Shown here in pieces: positions 9,841 through 25,743 of a stretch of DNA of 64,000 nucleotides. The notes beneath the pieces are model-generated. The model was not told the origin of the DNA and made no database searches. It saw only the letters and a program-made list of their open reading frames with translations. The DNA is from an uncultured Thiohalocapsa sp. (GTDB taxonomy: Bacteria; Pseudomonadota; Gammaproteobacteria; Chromatiales; Chromatiaceae): NCBI RefSeq assembly GCF_913062725.1, contig NZ_CAJXWY010000007.1, forward strand, positions 26,632-90,631. The letters are read 5' to 3'. How positions within the stretch are numbered: the first letter of the stretch is position 1; each line of letters starts with the position of its first letter. The position numbers were made by a program, and so were the translations under genes.

Positions 9841-10368
9841 ATGCCGCTCGACGCCGGCCGGCGACTGACGCCAGGCGACGCCGCACCCACGGTGGCCGTC
9901 TCGGCGCTGGAGACCGTCATCGGTCGCATCGGGCTGCATTGGCAAGCCACGGCGGAGGACGCCGGGCTGGTGCGCGTGGTGCTGGCCGCCGACGATCTGG
10001 ACGCACCGCCGGCGCCGGCATGGCTGGCTGCGCCGTTCATGGCTTACTTCGCAGACGCCCTGCAGCCCATCGGCCTGCCCACGCGCCTGCCCGGCACGGC
10101 CTTCCAGCGCCGGGTCTGGCGGGCCATCGCCGCCATTGCGCCCGGTCGCACGCGCACTTACGGCGAGCTGGCGGCGGATTTGGGGTCTGCGGCGCGGGCC
10201 GTCGGCGGCGCCTGCCGCGCCAACCCCTGCCCGCTGGTGGTGCCCTGCCACCGGGTGGTGGCACGCCAGGGGCTCGGCGGCTTCGCCGGTGACCGCGGCG
10301 GGCGGCTGCTGGCCATCAAGCGCGCGTTGCTGGCGCACGAAGGTACCACCGGCCGGCGGCCATCATGA
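9841..10368 (+). CDS. ogt: Methylated-DNA--protein-cysteine methyltransferase (Ogt/MGMT)
   Basis: A 175-residue suicide DNA-repair protein that moves the alkyl group from O6-alkylguanine to its own cysteine. The acceptor is Cys136 in the PCHRV motif, preceded by the helix-turn-helix region RAVGGACRANPCPLVV and by TYGELAADLG. The frame is open from 9664, but ATG at 9841 has GGAGGG five bases upstream and gives the normal length; two other ATGs (9814, 9823) lack such a site. The end overlaps xerD by four bases (ATGA). Confidence 0.9.
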   Translation: MPLDAGRRLTPGDAAPTVAVSALETVIGRIGLHWQATAEDAGLVRVVLAADDLDAPPAPAWLAAPFMAYFADALQPIGLPTRLPGTAFQRRVWRAIAAIAPGRTRTYGELAADLGSAARAVGGACRANPCPLVVPCHRVVARQGLGGFAGDRGGRLLAIKRALLAHEGTTGRRPS

Positions 10369-11279
10369 CACCGGCACGCGCGGATGACATCGAGCTGGCG
10401 CTGGTGGAGGCCTTCACCGATGCCCTCTGGCTGGAGCGGGGCCTGAGCGACAACACCCTGGCGGCCTATCGCTCGGACCTCACCGCCTTTCTGCGCTGGC
10501 TCGCCGCCGAGCGCGGACGTGGCGCCTGCGAGGCGCAGCGCCTGGACCTGCTGGACTACCTGGCGCTGTTGTCGCAGCAGGGCCGCAAGCCCCGATCCAC
10601 CGCCAGGCTGTTGTCCTGCCTGCGGCAGTTCTACGGCCATCTGCTGCGGGTGGGCCGCGTCGGCGAGGATCCGTCGGCTCGCGTGGACGCCCCGCGGCTG
10701 GGCCGCCCCCTGCCCAAGACCCTGACGGAGGCGGAGGTGGAGCGCCTGCTGGGCGCACCGGATACCCAGGACCCACGCGGCCACCGCGACCGCACCATGC
10801 TGGAGGTGCTCTATGCCAGCGGGCTGCGGGTGACCGAGCTGGTGACCCTGCGCCCGCAGGCCGTGAACCTGAACCAGGGCGTGGTGCGCATCAGCGGCAA
10901 GGGCGACAAGGAGCGTCTGGTGCCCCTCGGCGAGGAGGCGACCCGCTGGCTCGCCGAGTACGCCCGCGGCAGCCGGGCGGCCATCCTCGGCGGGCGGCGC
11001 AGCGAGTACCTGTTCCCCACCGCGCGCAGCGCCTGCATGACCCGCCAGGCCTTTTGGCAGCTCATCAAGCGCTACGCGCTGGTGGCCGGCATCGTCAAGC
11101 CCCTGTCGCCGCACACCCTCCGTCACGCCTTCGCCACCCATCTGCTCAATCACGGTGCGGATCTGCGGGTAGTGCAGTTACTGCTTGGACACAGCGACCT
11201 GTCCACCACCCAGATCTACACCCATATCGCCCGCGAGCGCCTGCAGCAACTGCACCAGCGCCACCACCCCCGCGGCTGA
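10365..11279 (+). CDS. xerD: Site-specific tyrosine recombinase XerD
   Basis: A 304-residue recombinase that, with XerC, resolves chromosome dimers at dif. The amino-terminal SAM-like core-binding domain covers about residues 10-100. The catalytic set is complete: Arg155 (SGLRVTEL), Lys179 (GKGDKER), His250 and Arg253 (HTLRHAFATHLL), His276 (LLGHSDLSTTQIY) and nucleophile Tyr285. XerD rather than XerC is supported by the motif pattern and by the following yajQ and dsbC; xerD-dsbC adjacency is also seen in E. coli. Confidence 0.93.
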   Translation: MTPARADDIELALVEAFTDALWLERGLSDNTLAAYRSDLTAFLRWLAAERGRGACEAQRLDLLDYLALLSQQGRKPRSTARLLSCLRQFYGHLLRVGRVGEDPSARVDAPRLGRPLPKTLTEAEVERLLGAPDTQDPRGHRDRTMLEVLYASGLRVTELVTLRPQAVNLNQGVVRISGKGDKERLVPLGEEATRWLAEYARGSRAAILGGRRSEYLFPTARSACMTRQAFWQLIKRYALVAGIVKPLSPHTLRHAFATHLLNHGADLRVVQLLLGHSDLSTTQIYTHIARERLQQLHQRHHPRG

Positions 11280-11422
11280 GGACACCGCCGGCGACCGACG
11301 GACGGACGAGGCCATCCGCACGGCTGCCGCGGTGGACCTGCGGCGCGCGTTCAACTATGGTCTCGGGCTCATTGGCGACCATGCCCGCAACCATCGCCCG
11401 CCCTCCCGCAACGGAGCTGCCC

Positions 11423-11905
11423 ATGCCGTCCTTCGATGTCACCGCCGAATGTGACCTGCAGGAGGTCCGCAACGCCGTCGACCAGGCCAATCGGGAGATT
11501 CAGACCCGGTTCGATTTCAAGGGTGTCGATGCCGTTTTCGAGCTCGGCGAGGGCGCCGTGCAACTCCGGGCCGAACAGGAGTTCCAACTCCAGCAGATGC
11601 TGGACATCCTGCGCCAGAAGCTGGTGAAGCGACGGGTGGACCTCGCGGCGCTGGACGTCGGCGAGCCCGTCAGCACGCTGAATGCCGCGCGTCAGGACGT
11701 CGCTCTCAAGCAGGGCATCGACGCCGACACCGCCAAGCGCATGGTCAAGGCCATCAAGGCCGCGAAGCTCAAGGTGCAGGCGCAGGTGCAGGGTGATCAG
11801 CTGCGCGTCACCGGCAAAAAGCGCGATGACCTCCAGCAGGCCATCGCACTGCTCAAGGCCGAGGATTGGCAACTGCCGCTCGATTTCACCAATTTCCGGG
11901 ACTGA
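11423..11905 (+). CDS. yajQ: YajQ family nucleotide-binding protein
   Basis: A 160-residue protein of the YajQ (UPF0234) family, small two-domain proteins that bind nucleotides or RNA and include a cyclic-di-GMP effector in Xanthomonas. MPSFDVTAECDLQEVRNAVD at the start and the carboxy terminus LPLDFTNFRD are diagnostic. The longer open frame from 11054 is not coding; ATG at 11423 has GGAG upstream. It lies between xerD and dsbC on the same strand. Confidence 0.93.
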   Translation: MPSFDVTAECDLQEVRNAVDQANREIQTRFDFKGVDAVFELGEGAVQLRAEQEFQLQQMLDILRQKLVKRRVDLAALDVGEPVSTLNAARQDVALKQGIDADTAKRMVKAIKAAKLKVQAQVQGDQLRVTGKKRDDLQQAIALLKAEDWQLPLDFTNFRD

Positions 11906-11979
11906 GCCACGGCGGCGGGCGCCGCCGCAGACCGTCCCGGGCAACCGCTCCAGCTATGACCCACACTGAGGTAATCCGT

Positions 11980-12714
11980 ATGATCAAACGCTTTGCACTG
12001 ACCGGCCTCGGCGCGTTGGCGCTGATGGCGTCCGGCGCCATCGCCATCGCCGCCGACGAGGCCGCCACCATCCGCGCCGCGCTGGCCAAGGTGCTGCCCG
12101 ACTTCAAGCCCACCAGTGTCAAGGCGACGCCGGTCGATGGCCTGTTCGAAGTCGAAATCGGCCCCCAGGTGATGTTCGTCACCGGCGACGGCCGCTACCT
12201 CATCGACGGCGCCATCGTCGACCTGGAAAGCCGCGAGAACATCACCGAGCAGGCCCAGGCGCGCGCCCGGCTGCGCTCCATCGAGCAGGTGGGTGCGGAC
12301 AACATGGTGGTCTTCGAAGCGCCATCTGCGCAGCACACCATCACCGTGTTCACCGACATCGACTGCGGCTACTGCCGTAAGCTGCACGAGCAGATCCAGG
12401 CGTACAACGATGCCGGCATTAGCGTGCGGTATCTGTTCTACCCGCGCGCCGGCGCCAACTCACCCGCCTATGACAAGGCCGTCTCCGTGTGGTGTGCCGA
12501 TGACCGCCGGGAGGCCCTGACCCGCGCCAAGGCCGGCGAGGATATGCCCAAGCGCGAGTGCGCCAATCCGGTGGCGGAGCATCGCCAGCTCGGCGAGCTG
12601 ATGGGCATTCGCGGCACCCCGGCCATCGTGCTCGACTCCGGCGACATGGTCCCCGGCTACGTTGAGCCCAAGCGCCTTGCCGCGCTGCTGGAGCAGACCA
12701 GTGCGGCCAACTGA
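11980..12714 (+). CDS. dsbC: Thiol:disulfide interchange protein DsbC
   Basis: A 244-residue periplasmic disulfide isomerase. A signal peptide (residues 1 to about 25, ending near AIAIAADE) precedes an amino-terminal dimerisation domain and a thioredoxin-like domain with the active site CGYC (Cys129-Cys132). The cis-proline loop RGTPAIV is present. A second cysteine pair (VWCADD and KRECAN) matches the structural disulfide of DsbC. ATG at 11980 has GAGG upstream; ATG at 11956 is an alternative. Confidence 0.93.
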   Translation: MIKRFALTGLGALALMASGAIAIAADEAATIRAALAKVLPDFKPTSVKATPVDGLFEVEIGPQVMFVTGDGRYLIDGAIVDLESRENITEQAQARARLRSIEQVGADNMVVFEAPSAQHTITVFTDIDCGYCRKLHEQIQAYNDAGISVRYLFYPRAGANSPAYDKAVSVWCADDRREALTRAKAGEDMPKRECANPVAEHRQLGELMGIRGTPAIVLDSGDMVPGYVEPKRLAALLEQTSAAN

Positions 12715-12798
12715 GCGCTTCGCTACGTTGAATCTGCGCCCTGTCCCGAGCCGCTCCGTGCGCCTGTGGCCGGCGCGGGCACCGCAGCACCGCTCGAC

Positions 12799-13560
12799 AT
12801 GACCCGGGCGTCGCTGGCGCTTGCGTGGCGCAGCCACCACGGGCTGGTGCGGCGGCGCAATGAAGACGCCGTCAGCTGCCTGCCGGACATCGGGGTCGTG
12901 CTGGTGGCCGACGGCATGGGCGGCGCTCCCGCCGGCGATGTCGCGAGTGACACTGCGGTGCACGTCATCGGTGAGCGCTTCGCGCGCCAGCCGCCGCCGG
13001 TCGACGCCCCCGATGTCGCACAACGGCTCACCACGGCGGCCATCGATGAGGCCAACGACGCCATCATCAGGCTCGCCGCTCAGCGCCAGGGCTGCGCCGG
13101 CATGGGAACGACCCTGGTCATGGGCTGCTTCGGCGCCGACTGGCTCGTGTATGCCCACGTCGGCGATTCCCGGCTCTATCGGCTGCGCGCCGGCGTGCTG
13201 ACGCAACTCACCAAGGACCATTCGCTGATTCAGGAGATGGTGGACCAGGGGTCGTTCTCCAGCCTCGATGAGGCGCGGCGGTCCGGCGTCAACGAGCACA
13301 TCCTCACCACCGCCCTCGGCGCCACGCCCCGCGTGGAGCCCGCCGTGGCGATCAGCAAACTCGCCGCCGGCGACCGTTATCTCTTTTGCACCGACGGCCT
13401 GAGCGGCATGCTGGCGCCCCGGGAGCTCTGCGCCGTGCTCGACACCGCCGGCGGCCTCGACAGCACCGCCGATACCCTGGTGCGCGCCGCCAACGCCCAG
13501 GGCGGTGCCGACAACATCACCCTGGCCCTGGTGCGGGTCGATGGGCTGGCGGATCGGTGA
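12799..13560 (+). CDS. PP2C-family protein serine/threonine phosphatase
   Basis: A 253-residue stand-alone PP2C (PPM) phosphatase. The metal-binding and catalytic motifs appear in order: HHGLVRRRNEDA, VLVADGMGGAPAGDVAS, GTTLVMG, HVGDSRLYRL, FCTDGLSGML and GGADNITLAL. ATG at 12799 starts close to the domain edge; the GTG at 12766 is an alternative. No partner kinase gene is adjacent, so the target is unknown. It is the last gene before convergent mutS. Confidence 0.88.
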   Translation: MTRASLALAWRSHHGLVRRRNEDAVSCLPDIGVVLVADGMGGAPAGDVASDTAVHVIGERFARQPPPVDAPDVAQRLTTAAIDEANDAIIRLAAQRQGCAGMGTTLVMGCFGADWLVYAHVGDSRLYRLRAGVLTQLTKDHSLIQEMVDQGSFSSLDEARRSGVNEHILTTALGATPRVEPAVAISKLAAGDRYLFCTDGLSGMLAPRELCAVLDTAGGLDSTADTLVRAANAQGGADNITLALVRVDGLADR

Positions 13561-13680
13561 TGGGCGGTGGACCACCCCGGCGCCTGACCTGAGCCCGCAC
13601 GCCCGCCGACCGGATGCGGGGCGGACTCGCCAGTCCCAAGTCCCCGGCGTCAGACCCCACAGTAGTCCTGCCAGACAGGG

Positions 13681-16353
13681 TCAGAGCATACCCTTGAGCC
13701 GATGCAGCGCCGCCAGCGCGGCGTGCGGCGTGAGCGCCTCCAGATCGAGCGCCTCGAGGGCCGTGAGCGCCGGATGCGGTGCGGGCGGCGCGAACAGGCT
13801 GAGCTGGGCCGGCGTGTCCGCGGCGGCGGGCCGGCGCTCGACGGTGTCCTCCTCCAGGCTGCGCAGGCGCTCGCGGGCACGCTCGATCACCGCCCGCGGC
13901 ACGCCGGCCAGCGTCGCCACCTGCAGGCCGTAGCTCTGGCTCGCCGGCCCCTCGCGCACACTGTGCAAAAAGACGATGCGCTCGCCGTGCTCCACCGCGT
14001 CCAGATGCAGGTTGGCGATGCCGGTGTGCTCCTGGGGTAGGGCGGTGAGCTCGAAGTAATGGGTGGCGAACAGGGTGAGCGCCCGCACCCGGCTGGCCAG
14101 TTCCACCCCGCAGGCCCAGGCCAGCGACAGACCATCGAAGGTGCTGGTGCCGCGGCCCACCTCGTCCATGAGCACCAGGCTGCGCTCGGTGGCGTTGTGC
14201 AGGATGTTGGCGGTCTCCTCCATCTCCACCATGAAGGTGGAGCGCCCGCCGGCGAGGTCGTCGGCGGCGCCGATGCGCGAGAAAATCCGGTCCACCGGGC
14301 CGATGCGCGCGGCGGCCGCCGGCACGAAGCTGCCGGTATAGGCCATGAGCACGATGAGCGCAGTCTGGCGCATGAAGGTGGACTTGCCGCCCATGTTCGG
14401 GCCGGTGATCACCAGCATGCGCCGGTGCGCGTCCAGGCGCACCGGATTGGGGATGAAGGGGGCGCCGCTACCCCGGGACAGCATGCGCTCCACCACCGGA
14501 TGGCGGCCGTCGGCGATCTCCACCATCACCGCCTCCACCAGCTCGGGCCGGCGCCAATTGAGGCTGGCCGCCCGCTCGGCGAGGCCCGCGAGCACGTCCA
14601 GGGTGGCCACGGCCCGGGCCAAACGCTGCAGCGGCTCGATGCATGCGCCCAGGGTCGCCAGCAGGTCCTCGTACAGGGACTTCTCCAGCGCCAGTGCCCG
14701 CTCGCGGGCGGAGAGCACCTGATCCTCGAAGCGCTTCAGCTCCGGGGTGATGTAGCGCTCGGCGGCCTTCAGGGTCTGGCGGCGCTGATAGTCCGCCGGC
14801 ACCTTGTCCGCATGGCTGCGGCCGATCTCGATGTAGTAGCCGTGCACCCGGTTGTAGCTGACCTTGAGGGCGGCGATGCCGGTGCGCTCGCGCTCCCGGG
14901 CCTCCAGCTGCAGCAGGAACTGGTCGCCGTGCTCGGCGAGGTCGCGCAGCTCGTCCAGCTCGGCGCAGTGACCGCGCGCCAGCACGCCGCCGTCGCGGAT
15001 CAGCGCCGGCGGCGTCTCCACCAGGGCCCGCGTCAGCCGGGTGTGGGTGTCGGGATGCTCGCCCAGATCCGTGTCCAACGCCGCCAGCAGCGTGGGCCTG
15101 GCGCCGCCGAGGTTGGCATGCTGAAGGCAGGCATGCAGTGCCGGCAGCCGGGTCAGCGCATCGCGCAGCGCCGCGAGGTCGCGCGGGCGCGCGGAGCCGA
15201 TGGCGATGCGGGCGACGATGCGCTCGATGTCGGCGATGGCCGCCAGCTCCTCGCGCAGCGGGGCGCGTGCGGCCTCGTCGAGCAGGGCTTCGACCGCATC
15301 TTGGCGGTCGCGCACCGCATCGGCATCGCGCAGCGGCCGGCCGAGCCAGCGCCGCAGCAGCCGCGCCCCCATGGTGGTGCGGGTGGCGTCCATGACCGCG
15401 GCCAGGGTCTGCTGCTCCGCGCGGTCCGCATCGGCGCGGTCCGTCGCGGCGCGCAGGGGTGTCAACAGTTCCAGATTGCGGCGGGTGGCGGCGTCCAGTA
15501 TCAGCGCATCGTCCCGGCGCTCGGTGCTCAGGCCGCGCAGGTGTGCGAGCTCGCTCTGCTGGGTGTCGCGCACGTACTGCAGCAGGCAGCCGGCGGCGCC
15601 GACCGCAAGGCGCAGCTCGCCGCAGCCGAAGCCCGTGAGATCACGGGTGCCGAACTGTCGACACAGCAGGCGCTCGGCGCTGTCGGCGTCGAAGAGCCAG
15701 GCCTGGCGGCGCGCGACGCCGCCGGTAAAGCCCAGCCGCTCCGGCAGGTCGCTGCCCTCGGCGAGCAACAGCTCGGCGGGCCGCAGGCGCTCCAGCTCCG
15801 CCGCCAGCGCCGTGAGGCCGGTGAGCTCCAGCACCGTGAAGCGTCCGCCGGCGAGCTCCAGCACGGCCAGGCCAAAGGCGGCATCCGCGGTGTCCGCCGG
15901 GCCCGGCGCCGGCGCGCCCTCGGCGACGGCACACAAGAGATTCTCCCGGCGGTCGTCCAGCAGGGCCTCGTCGGTGAGGGTGCCGGGTGTGACCACCCGC
16001 ACCACCTTGCGCTCCACCGGTCCCTTGCTCCTGGCCGGATCGCCGAGCTGCTCGCAGATGGCCACGGACACGCCCGCGCGCACCAGCCTGGCGAGATAGC
16101 CCTCGACGGCATGGTAGGGGATGCCGGCCATGGGGATGGGCTGCCCGGCGGACTGCCCGCGCTTGGTGAGCGTGATGTCCAGGAGCGCCGCCGCACGCTC
16201 GGCGTCGTCGAAGAAGAGCTCGTAGAAGTCCCCCATGCGGTAAAACAGCAGCATGTCCGGGTGCTCCGCCTTGATGCGCAGGTATTGCCGCATCATGGGG
16301 GTGTGCTGGCTGTGCTGTGGGGAGGCGTTGTCTTGGGGGGCGGCGTCGGGCAT
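13681..16353 (-). CDS. mutS: DNA mismatch repair protein MutS
   Basis: An 890-residue mismatch-recognition ATPase. The mispair-contacting FYELF motif is in [13 protein letters not shown] near residue 40; connector, lever and clamp domains follow. The ATPase carries Walker [10 protein letters not shown] and Walker [16 protein letters not shown], and the carboxy terminus has the usual helix-turn-helix and dimerisation region. HTPMMRQYL aligns with the E. coli amino terminus, so the start must be at or before it. ATG at 16353 is the only ATG upstream of the MM pair, but its ribosome-site region is occupied by a CCAGCAC repeat array and no Shine-Dalgarno sequence is visible. Confidence 0.96.
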   Translation of the reverse strand: MPDAAPQDNASPQHSQHTPMMRQYLRIKAEHPDMLLFYRMGDFYELFFDDAERAAALLDITLTKRGQSAGQPIPMAGIPYHAVEGYLARLVRAGVSVAICEQLGDPARSKGPVERKVVRVVTPGTLTDEALLDDRRENLLCAVAEGAPAPGPADTADAAFGLAVLELAGGRFTVLELTGLTALAAELERLRPAELLLAEGSDLPERLGFTGGVARRQAWLFDADSAERLLCRQFGTRDLTGFGCGELRLAVGAAGCLLQYVRDTQQSELAHLRGLSTERRDDALILDAATRRNLELLTPLRAATDRADADRAEQQTLAAVMDATRTTMGARLLRRWLGRPLRDADAVRDRQDAVEALLDEAARAPLREELAAIADIERIVARIAIGSARPRDLAALRDALTRLPALHACLQHANLGGARPTLLAALDTDLGEHPDTHTRLTRALVETPPALIRDGGVLARGHCAELDELRDLAEHGDQFLLQLEARERERTGIAALKVSYNRVHGYYIEIGRSHADKVPADYQRRQTLKAAERYITPELKRFEDQVLSARERALALEKSLYEDLLATLGACIEPLQRLARAVATLDVLAGLAERAASLNWRRPELVEAVMVEIADGRHPVVERMLSRGSGAPFIPNPVRLDAHRRMLVITGPNMGGKSTFMRQTALIVLMAYTGSFVPAAAARIGPVDRIFSRIGAADDLAGGRSTFMVEMEETANILHNATERSLVLMDEVGRGTSTFDGLSLAWACGVELASRVRALTLFATHYFELTALPQEHTGIANLHLDAVEHGERIVFLHSVREGPASQSYGLQVATLAGVPRAVIERARERLRSLEEDTVERRPAAADTPAQLSLFAPPAPHPALTALEALDLEALTPHAALAALHRLKGML

Positions 16354-16359
16354 GTGCAG

Positions 16360-16387
16360 GTGCTGGGTGCTGGGTGCTGGGTGCTGG
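16360..16387. repeat. Heptanucleotide tandem repeat (GTGCTGG x4) at the mutS start
   Basis: Four perfect head-to-tail copies of GTGCTGG (CCAGCAC on the mutS strand), continued by a partial GTG. The array ends six bases before the mutS ATG, exactly where a ribosome-binding site would be, and also lies in the promoter region of the divergent gene at 16448. Repeats of this kind can change copy number by slippage. Confidence 0.9.
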
Positions 16388-16447
16388 GTGTGATGACGCC
16401 GGTGTGTGGCGGCATCCGGGCCGAATCCGGGCTAGAATAGCGGGGTT

Positions 16448-16993
16448 ATGCGCTTCAAGCTCCCCCGTACCTACAAGCTGCTGCTGGCCTTGGCCCTCGT
16501 CGCCGGCCCCCTGTACTGGCTCATGTTCACCGAGGACGGCCGCCGGCGCAGTGATTTATTTCTGTTGCAAATCCTCGGCAAGCCCAGCTTCAATATAGGC
16601 TACGACCGTCTCAGCGGCGCCGTCACCCATGCCGATATCGAGGCACAGTTTCCGAAGATCGACTTCCAGTGCGTGGAGCACCGCAGCGCCTTGGGCGACG
16701 AGGTGTGTGGTGCGGAGATCGCCTCCTTCAACGGCCTGCCGGCCCGCCGGGCACTGCTGCACTACGGCGCTGGCCGGCTCACGGCGTTGCGGCTCGATTA
16801 TCGCCGGCATTACCACGGACTGCTCACCCAATCCCTGAGCAATGGTCTGGGTCAGCCCAGTGTCGAGGCGGGCGGCAGCACCCTGCGCTGGCGGGCGCCG
16901 GGGGGCATCATCGTGCTGCCCGCCGGGCAACCACAGAGCGACGCCAACGCCGCGCTGATGTGGCTCTCGCCGGCGCTCACCGGCGATTACTAG
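16448..16993 (+). CDS. Hypothetical membrane-anchored protein
   Basis: A 181-residue protein that I do not recognise. A basic amino terminus and one hydrophobic segment (about residues 9-27, LLLALALVAGPLYWLMF) suggest a signal anchor with a periplasmic remainder. The rest is mixed alpha/beta with two cysteines in a region around residues 75-95 that might form a disulfide. A TAGAAT element at 16433-16438 resembles a -10 box only ten bases before the ATG, so transcription may give a very short leader. It is divergent from mutS. Confidence 0.65.
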   Translation: MRFKLPRTYKLLLALALVAGPLYWLMFTEDGRRRSDLFLLQILGKPSFNIGYDRLSGAVTHADIEAQFPKIDFQCVEHRSALGDEVCGAEIASFNGLPARRALLHYGAGRLTALRLDYRRHYHGLLTQSLSNGLGQPSVEAGGSTLRWRAPGGIIVLPAGQPQSDANAALMWLSPALTGDY

Positions 16994-17008
16994 GGCGCGG
17001 GGGCCGAC

Positions 17009-23260
<6,252 letters not shown>

Positions 23261-23332
23261 TTTTTGCGCCATGCTGGCTCTGCGCCTGCCAGTCGTCCCC
23301 GAGAGCCACCGCGCGTCAGCGACCCAGCCATC

Positions 23333-24466
23333 ATGTCCACCCCTGTGCCCAAGGCCGAGATCCTGGTCGTCGACGACGACTGGGCGACGCGTGTGCTGCT
23401 CTCGGGATTACTGCGCCAGCAGGGCTACCAGGTGGCCGCGGCCTCGTGCGGCGCCGATGCGCTGACGGCCGCAGGTGCGCGGCAGCCGGCGCTGATCCTG
23501 CTGGACGTCATGCTGCCGGACACGGATGGCTTCGCCCTGTGCCGGGAACTGCAGTGTGTCGACGCCACCCGTCGCATTCCGGTCATCTTCCTGACCGCCA
23601 AGGGCGATGAGCACGAAGTCGTGCGCGGTCTGAAAGCCGGCGGCGTGGACTACATCGTGAAGCCCTTTGCGGCGGAGGTGCTGCTGGCCCGGGTGGACAC
23701 CCATGTCACCCTGTCGCAGCTCTCCCGCGGCCTCTATCGCGCCCTCGACGAGCACGCCGAGCGCCTGCAGCAGGCCAACCGACGGCTGCGCGCGCTGAAC
23801 ATGGAAATGGCCACCGTCGAAGAGCGCCAGCGCCGCCAGCTCGCGCAGCAGCTGCACGACACCACCATCCAGGAACTGGTCCTGGCGCGCATTCTGGTGG
23901 AAGGTGGCCCCGCAACGTCGGAGCGTCGCGACCAGCTCACCGGGTTGCTGGCGACTGCCATCGACCAGCTGCGCTCGCTGGTGTTCGAGCTGAGTCCGCC
24001 CATGCTCCAGCGCCGCGGCTTGTTCGATGCGCTGGAATGGCTGGCGGCGGAGATGGGTCAGCAATGGGGTCTCGAGGTGATCTGTGAGCGAAGCGGCGCG
24101 CCGCCGGTGCTGGCCGAGGTGCAGGCACTGGTCCTGTTCCAGGGCGCGCGGGAGCTCCTCATCAATGCCGCCAAGCACGCCGAGGCGACGCGGGCCGTGT
24201 TGACGCTGAGCCACGACGGCGATCGCCTGACGATCGTCGTCAGTGACGACGGTCGCGGCTTCGAGCCAGGCTGGCTCGCCGACCCGGATGCGGCGCCTGG
24301 CGCTGATGACGGCGAGACGGCCAGGGGGGGCTTTGGTCTCTACAGCCTGCGCTCGCGCATGGAACTGCTGGGTGGCTGCCTGCGGCTGAGCAACCGCCGT
24401 GATCGCGGCGCCGAAGCCATGCTCAGCATCCGTGCGCACGCGGCGGCGCCAGACAGTGACGCCTGA
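23333..24466 (+). CDS. Receiver-histidine kinase fusion (HisKA_3/NarX-type kinase core)
   Basis: A 377-residue cytoplasmic protein with an amino-terminal receiver domain (Asp58 in LLDVMLPDTDG, conserved Lys in VKPFAAE). A coiled-coil segment with ERQRRQLAQQLHDTT follows (phospho-acceptor His175, NarX/DegS class). The HATPase domain has ELLINAAKHAEA, VSDDGRGF and GFGLYSLRSRMELLGG. No membrane segment or DNA-binding domain is present, so phosphoryl input via the receiver probably controls kinase activity. ATG at 23333 fits the domain start; the upstream TTG at 23264 is less likely. Its position just after the hybrid kinase suggests that one feeds the other. No cognate DNA-binding regulator is present in the window. 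Confidence 0.88.
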   Translation: MSTPVPKAEILVVDDDWATRVLLSGLLRQQGYQVAAASCGADALTAAGARQPALILLDVMLPDTDGFALCRELQCVDATRRIPVIFLTAKGDEHEVVRGLKAGGVDYIVKPFAAEVLLARVDTHVTLSQLSRGLYRALDEHAERLQQANRRLRALNMEMATVEERQRRQLAQQLHDTTIQELVLARILVEGGPATSERRDQLTGLLATAIDQLRSLVFELSPPMLQRRGLFDALEWLAAEMGQQWGLEVICERSGAPPVLAEVQALVLFQGARELLINAAKHAEATRAVLTLSHDGDRLTIVVSDDGRGFEPGWLADPDAAPGADDGETARGGFGLYSLRSRMELLGGCLRLSNRRDRGAEAMLSIRAHAAAPDSDA

Positions 24467-24526
24467 GTGCCGTCCGCCTGCCGTGCACAACCGCCGCAGG
24501 CCACTACAGACTGAGGTTGAGAGCAC

Positions 24527-24703
24527 ATGATTGAAGTCGGCGGCTTTTTCGGCCTGCTACTGCTGATCCTGGTGGTGTATGCCATCATCAAGACGGCGCA
24601 GAGCGACGCCAGCACCCTGGCCAAGGTCATCTGGGTGGTGCTGTTGCTGTTACTGCCGGTGCTCGGCTTCATCCTGTGGCTGCTCTTCGGCCCCAAGGGC
24701 TGA
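24527..24703 (+). CDS. Small PLDc_N-type membrane protein
   Basis: A 58-residue protein with two hydrophobic helices, GFFGLLLLILVVYAII and VIWVVLLLLLPVLGFILWLL, separated by a short polar turn and ending in FGPKG. This is the stand-alone form of the phospholipase D amino-terminal (PLDc_N) domain. It carries no catalytic residues. A purine-rich GAGAGCAC precedes the ATG. It is convergent with phbB, and its function is unknown. Confidence 0.8.
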   Translation: MIEVGGFFGLLLLILVVYAIIKTAQSDASTLAKVIWVVLLLLLPVLGFILWLLFGPKG

Positions 24704-24785
24704 GAACGGCGAGGAACCGGAGGCCGGCACGTCTCCAGTGCGCCAGTCCCGAGCCCCCGGGGTTCCCAGCCCCCGGCGCCTCACC

Positions 24786-25508
24786 TCAATACATGTGCTG
24801 ACCGCCGTTGACCGATACCGTAGCGCCGGTGATGAAGTCGGCGTCGTCCGCCACCAGAAAGACCACGGTGCGGGCGATATCCTCGGGCTTGCCCAGACGA
24901 CCCATGGGGATGCGCTTGATGATCTTCGCCAGCACCTCCGGCGGTACGGCACGCACCATTTCGGTATCCACATAGCCGGGCGCAACGGCATTGACGGTGA
25001 TGCCCTTGCCGGCACCCTCCTGCGCAAGGGCCTTGGTGAAGCCGTGGATGCCGGATTTGGCGGCGGCGTAGTTCACCTGTCCGTATTGTCCCGCCTGCCC
25101 GTTGATGGAGCCGATATTGACGATGCGCCCGAAGCCGCGCTCGCGCATGCCGTCGATCACGGCCCGGCAACAGTTGAAGCATGAGCCCAGGTTGGTGTCG
25201 ATGACCGCCTGCCACTTGTCGTGGGTCATCTTGTGCAGGGTGCCGTCGCGGGTGATGCCGGCGTTGTTCACGAGCACCTGCACCGGGCCCAGGTCCTGCT
25301 CGATGGCGCGTATACCGGCGGTGACGGCGTCGAAGTCGGCGACGTCGAACTTGTAGGCCGCAATACCGGTGCGCGCCGTGAACGCCTGCGCCGCCTGATC
25401 GTTACCGCCGTAGTTGGCGGCCACGTTGTAGCCGGCGTCTTGCAATGCGACGCAGATGGCTTCGCCAATGCCGCGGGTGCCGCCGGTGACAAGTGCTGTT
25501 CTCGCCAT
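24786..25508 (-). CDS. phbB: Acetoacetyl-CoA reductase (PhaB/PhbB)
   Basis: A 240-residue short-chain dehydrogenase that reduces acetoacetyl-CoA to (R)-3-hydroxybutyryl-CoA with NADPH for polyhydroxyalkanoate synthesis. The cofactor motif is TGGTRGIGEAI. The catalytic Ser lies in NIGSINGQAGQYGQ, with Tyr and Lys in VNYAAAKSG. The INGQ-GQ-GQ pattern is characteristic of PhbB rather than FabG. GAGGA precedes the ATG. No PHA synthase or thiolase is adjacent, so the rest of the pathway must lie elsewhere. Confidence 0.92.
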   Translation of the reverse strand: MARTALVTGGTRGIGEAICVALQDAGYNVAANYGGNDQAAQAFTARTGIAAYKFDVADFDAVTAGIRAIEQDLGPVQVLVNNAGITRDGTLHKMTHDKWQAVIDTNLGSCFNCCRAVIDGMRERGFGRIVNIGSINGQAGQYGQVNYAAAKSGIHGFTKALAQEGAGKGITVNAVAPGYVDTEMVRAVPPEVLAKIIKRIPMGRLGKPEDIARTVVFLVADDADFITGATVSVNGGQHMY

Positions 25509-25743
25509 GGTGTCCTCGCTTCGGATGGTTTTGGTGTCGTGGGGTGCGTGCCCTTGAGCACGCGCTGATGGTAACCCAGGCGCGCGGGTGGAGGCAGTCT
25601 GCAGCCCTGACCTTGCGGGCCGTCTTGCGGCCCGGAAGTGGCATTATCGGTGCGGCATCGTCGCCATTTGCACCAAATTGGGTAGACTAGGGGAAACGAC
25701 GAGCACCACCCGGCGGTAGCACAACGCCAGCCCGGGCATACCG

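Noticed and set aside
11054..11422. Long upstream extension of the yajQ frame
   Set aside because: Lies within xerD and its 3' region. YajQ homologues begin exactly at MPSFDV (11423).
14059..16440. 793-codon open frame antisense to mutS
   Set aside because: A shadow of the mutS codons; it is low-complexity and runs over the MutS motifs.
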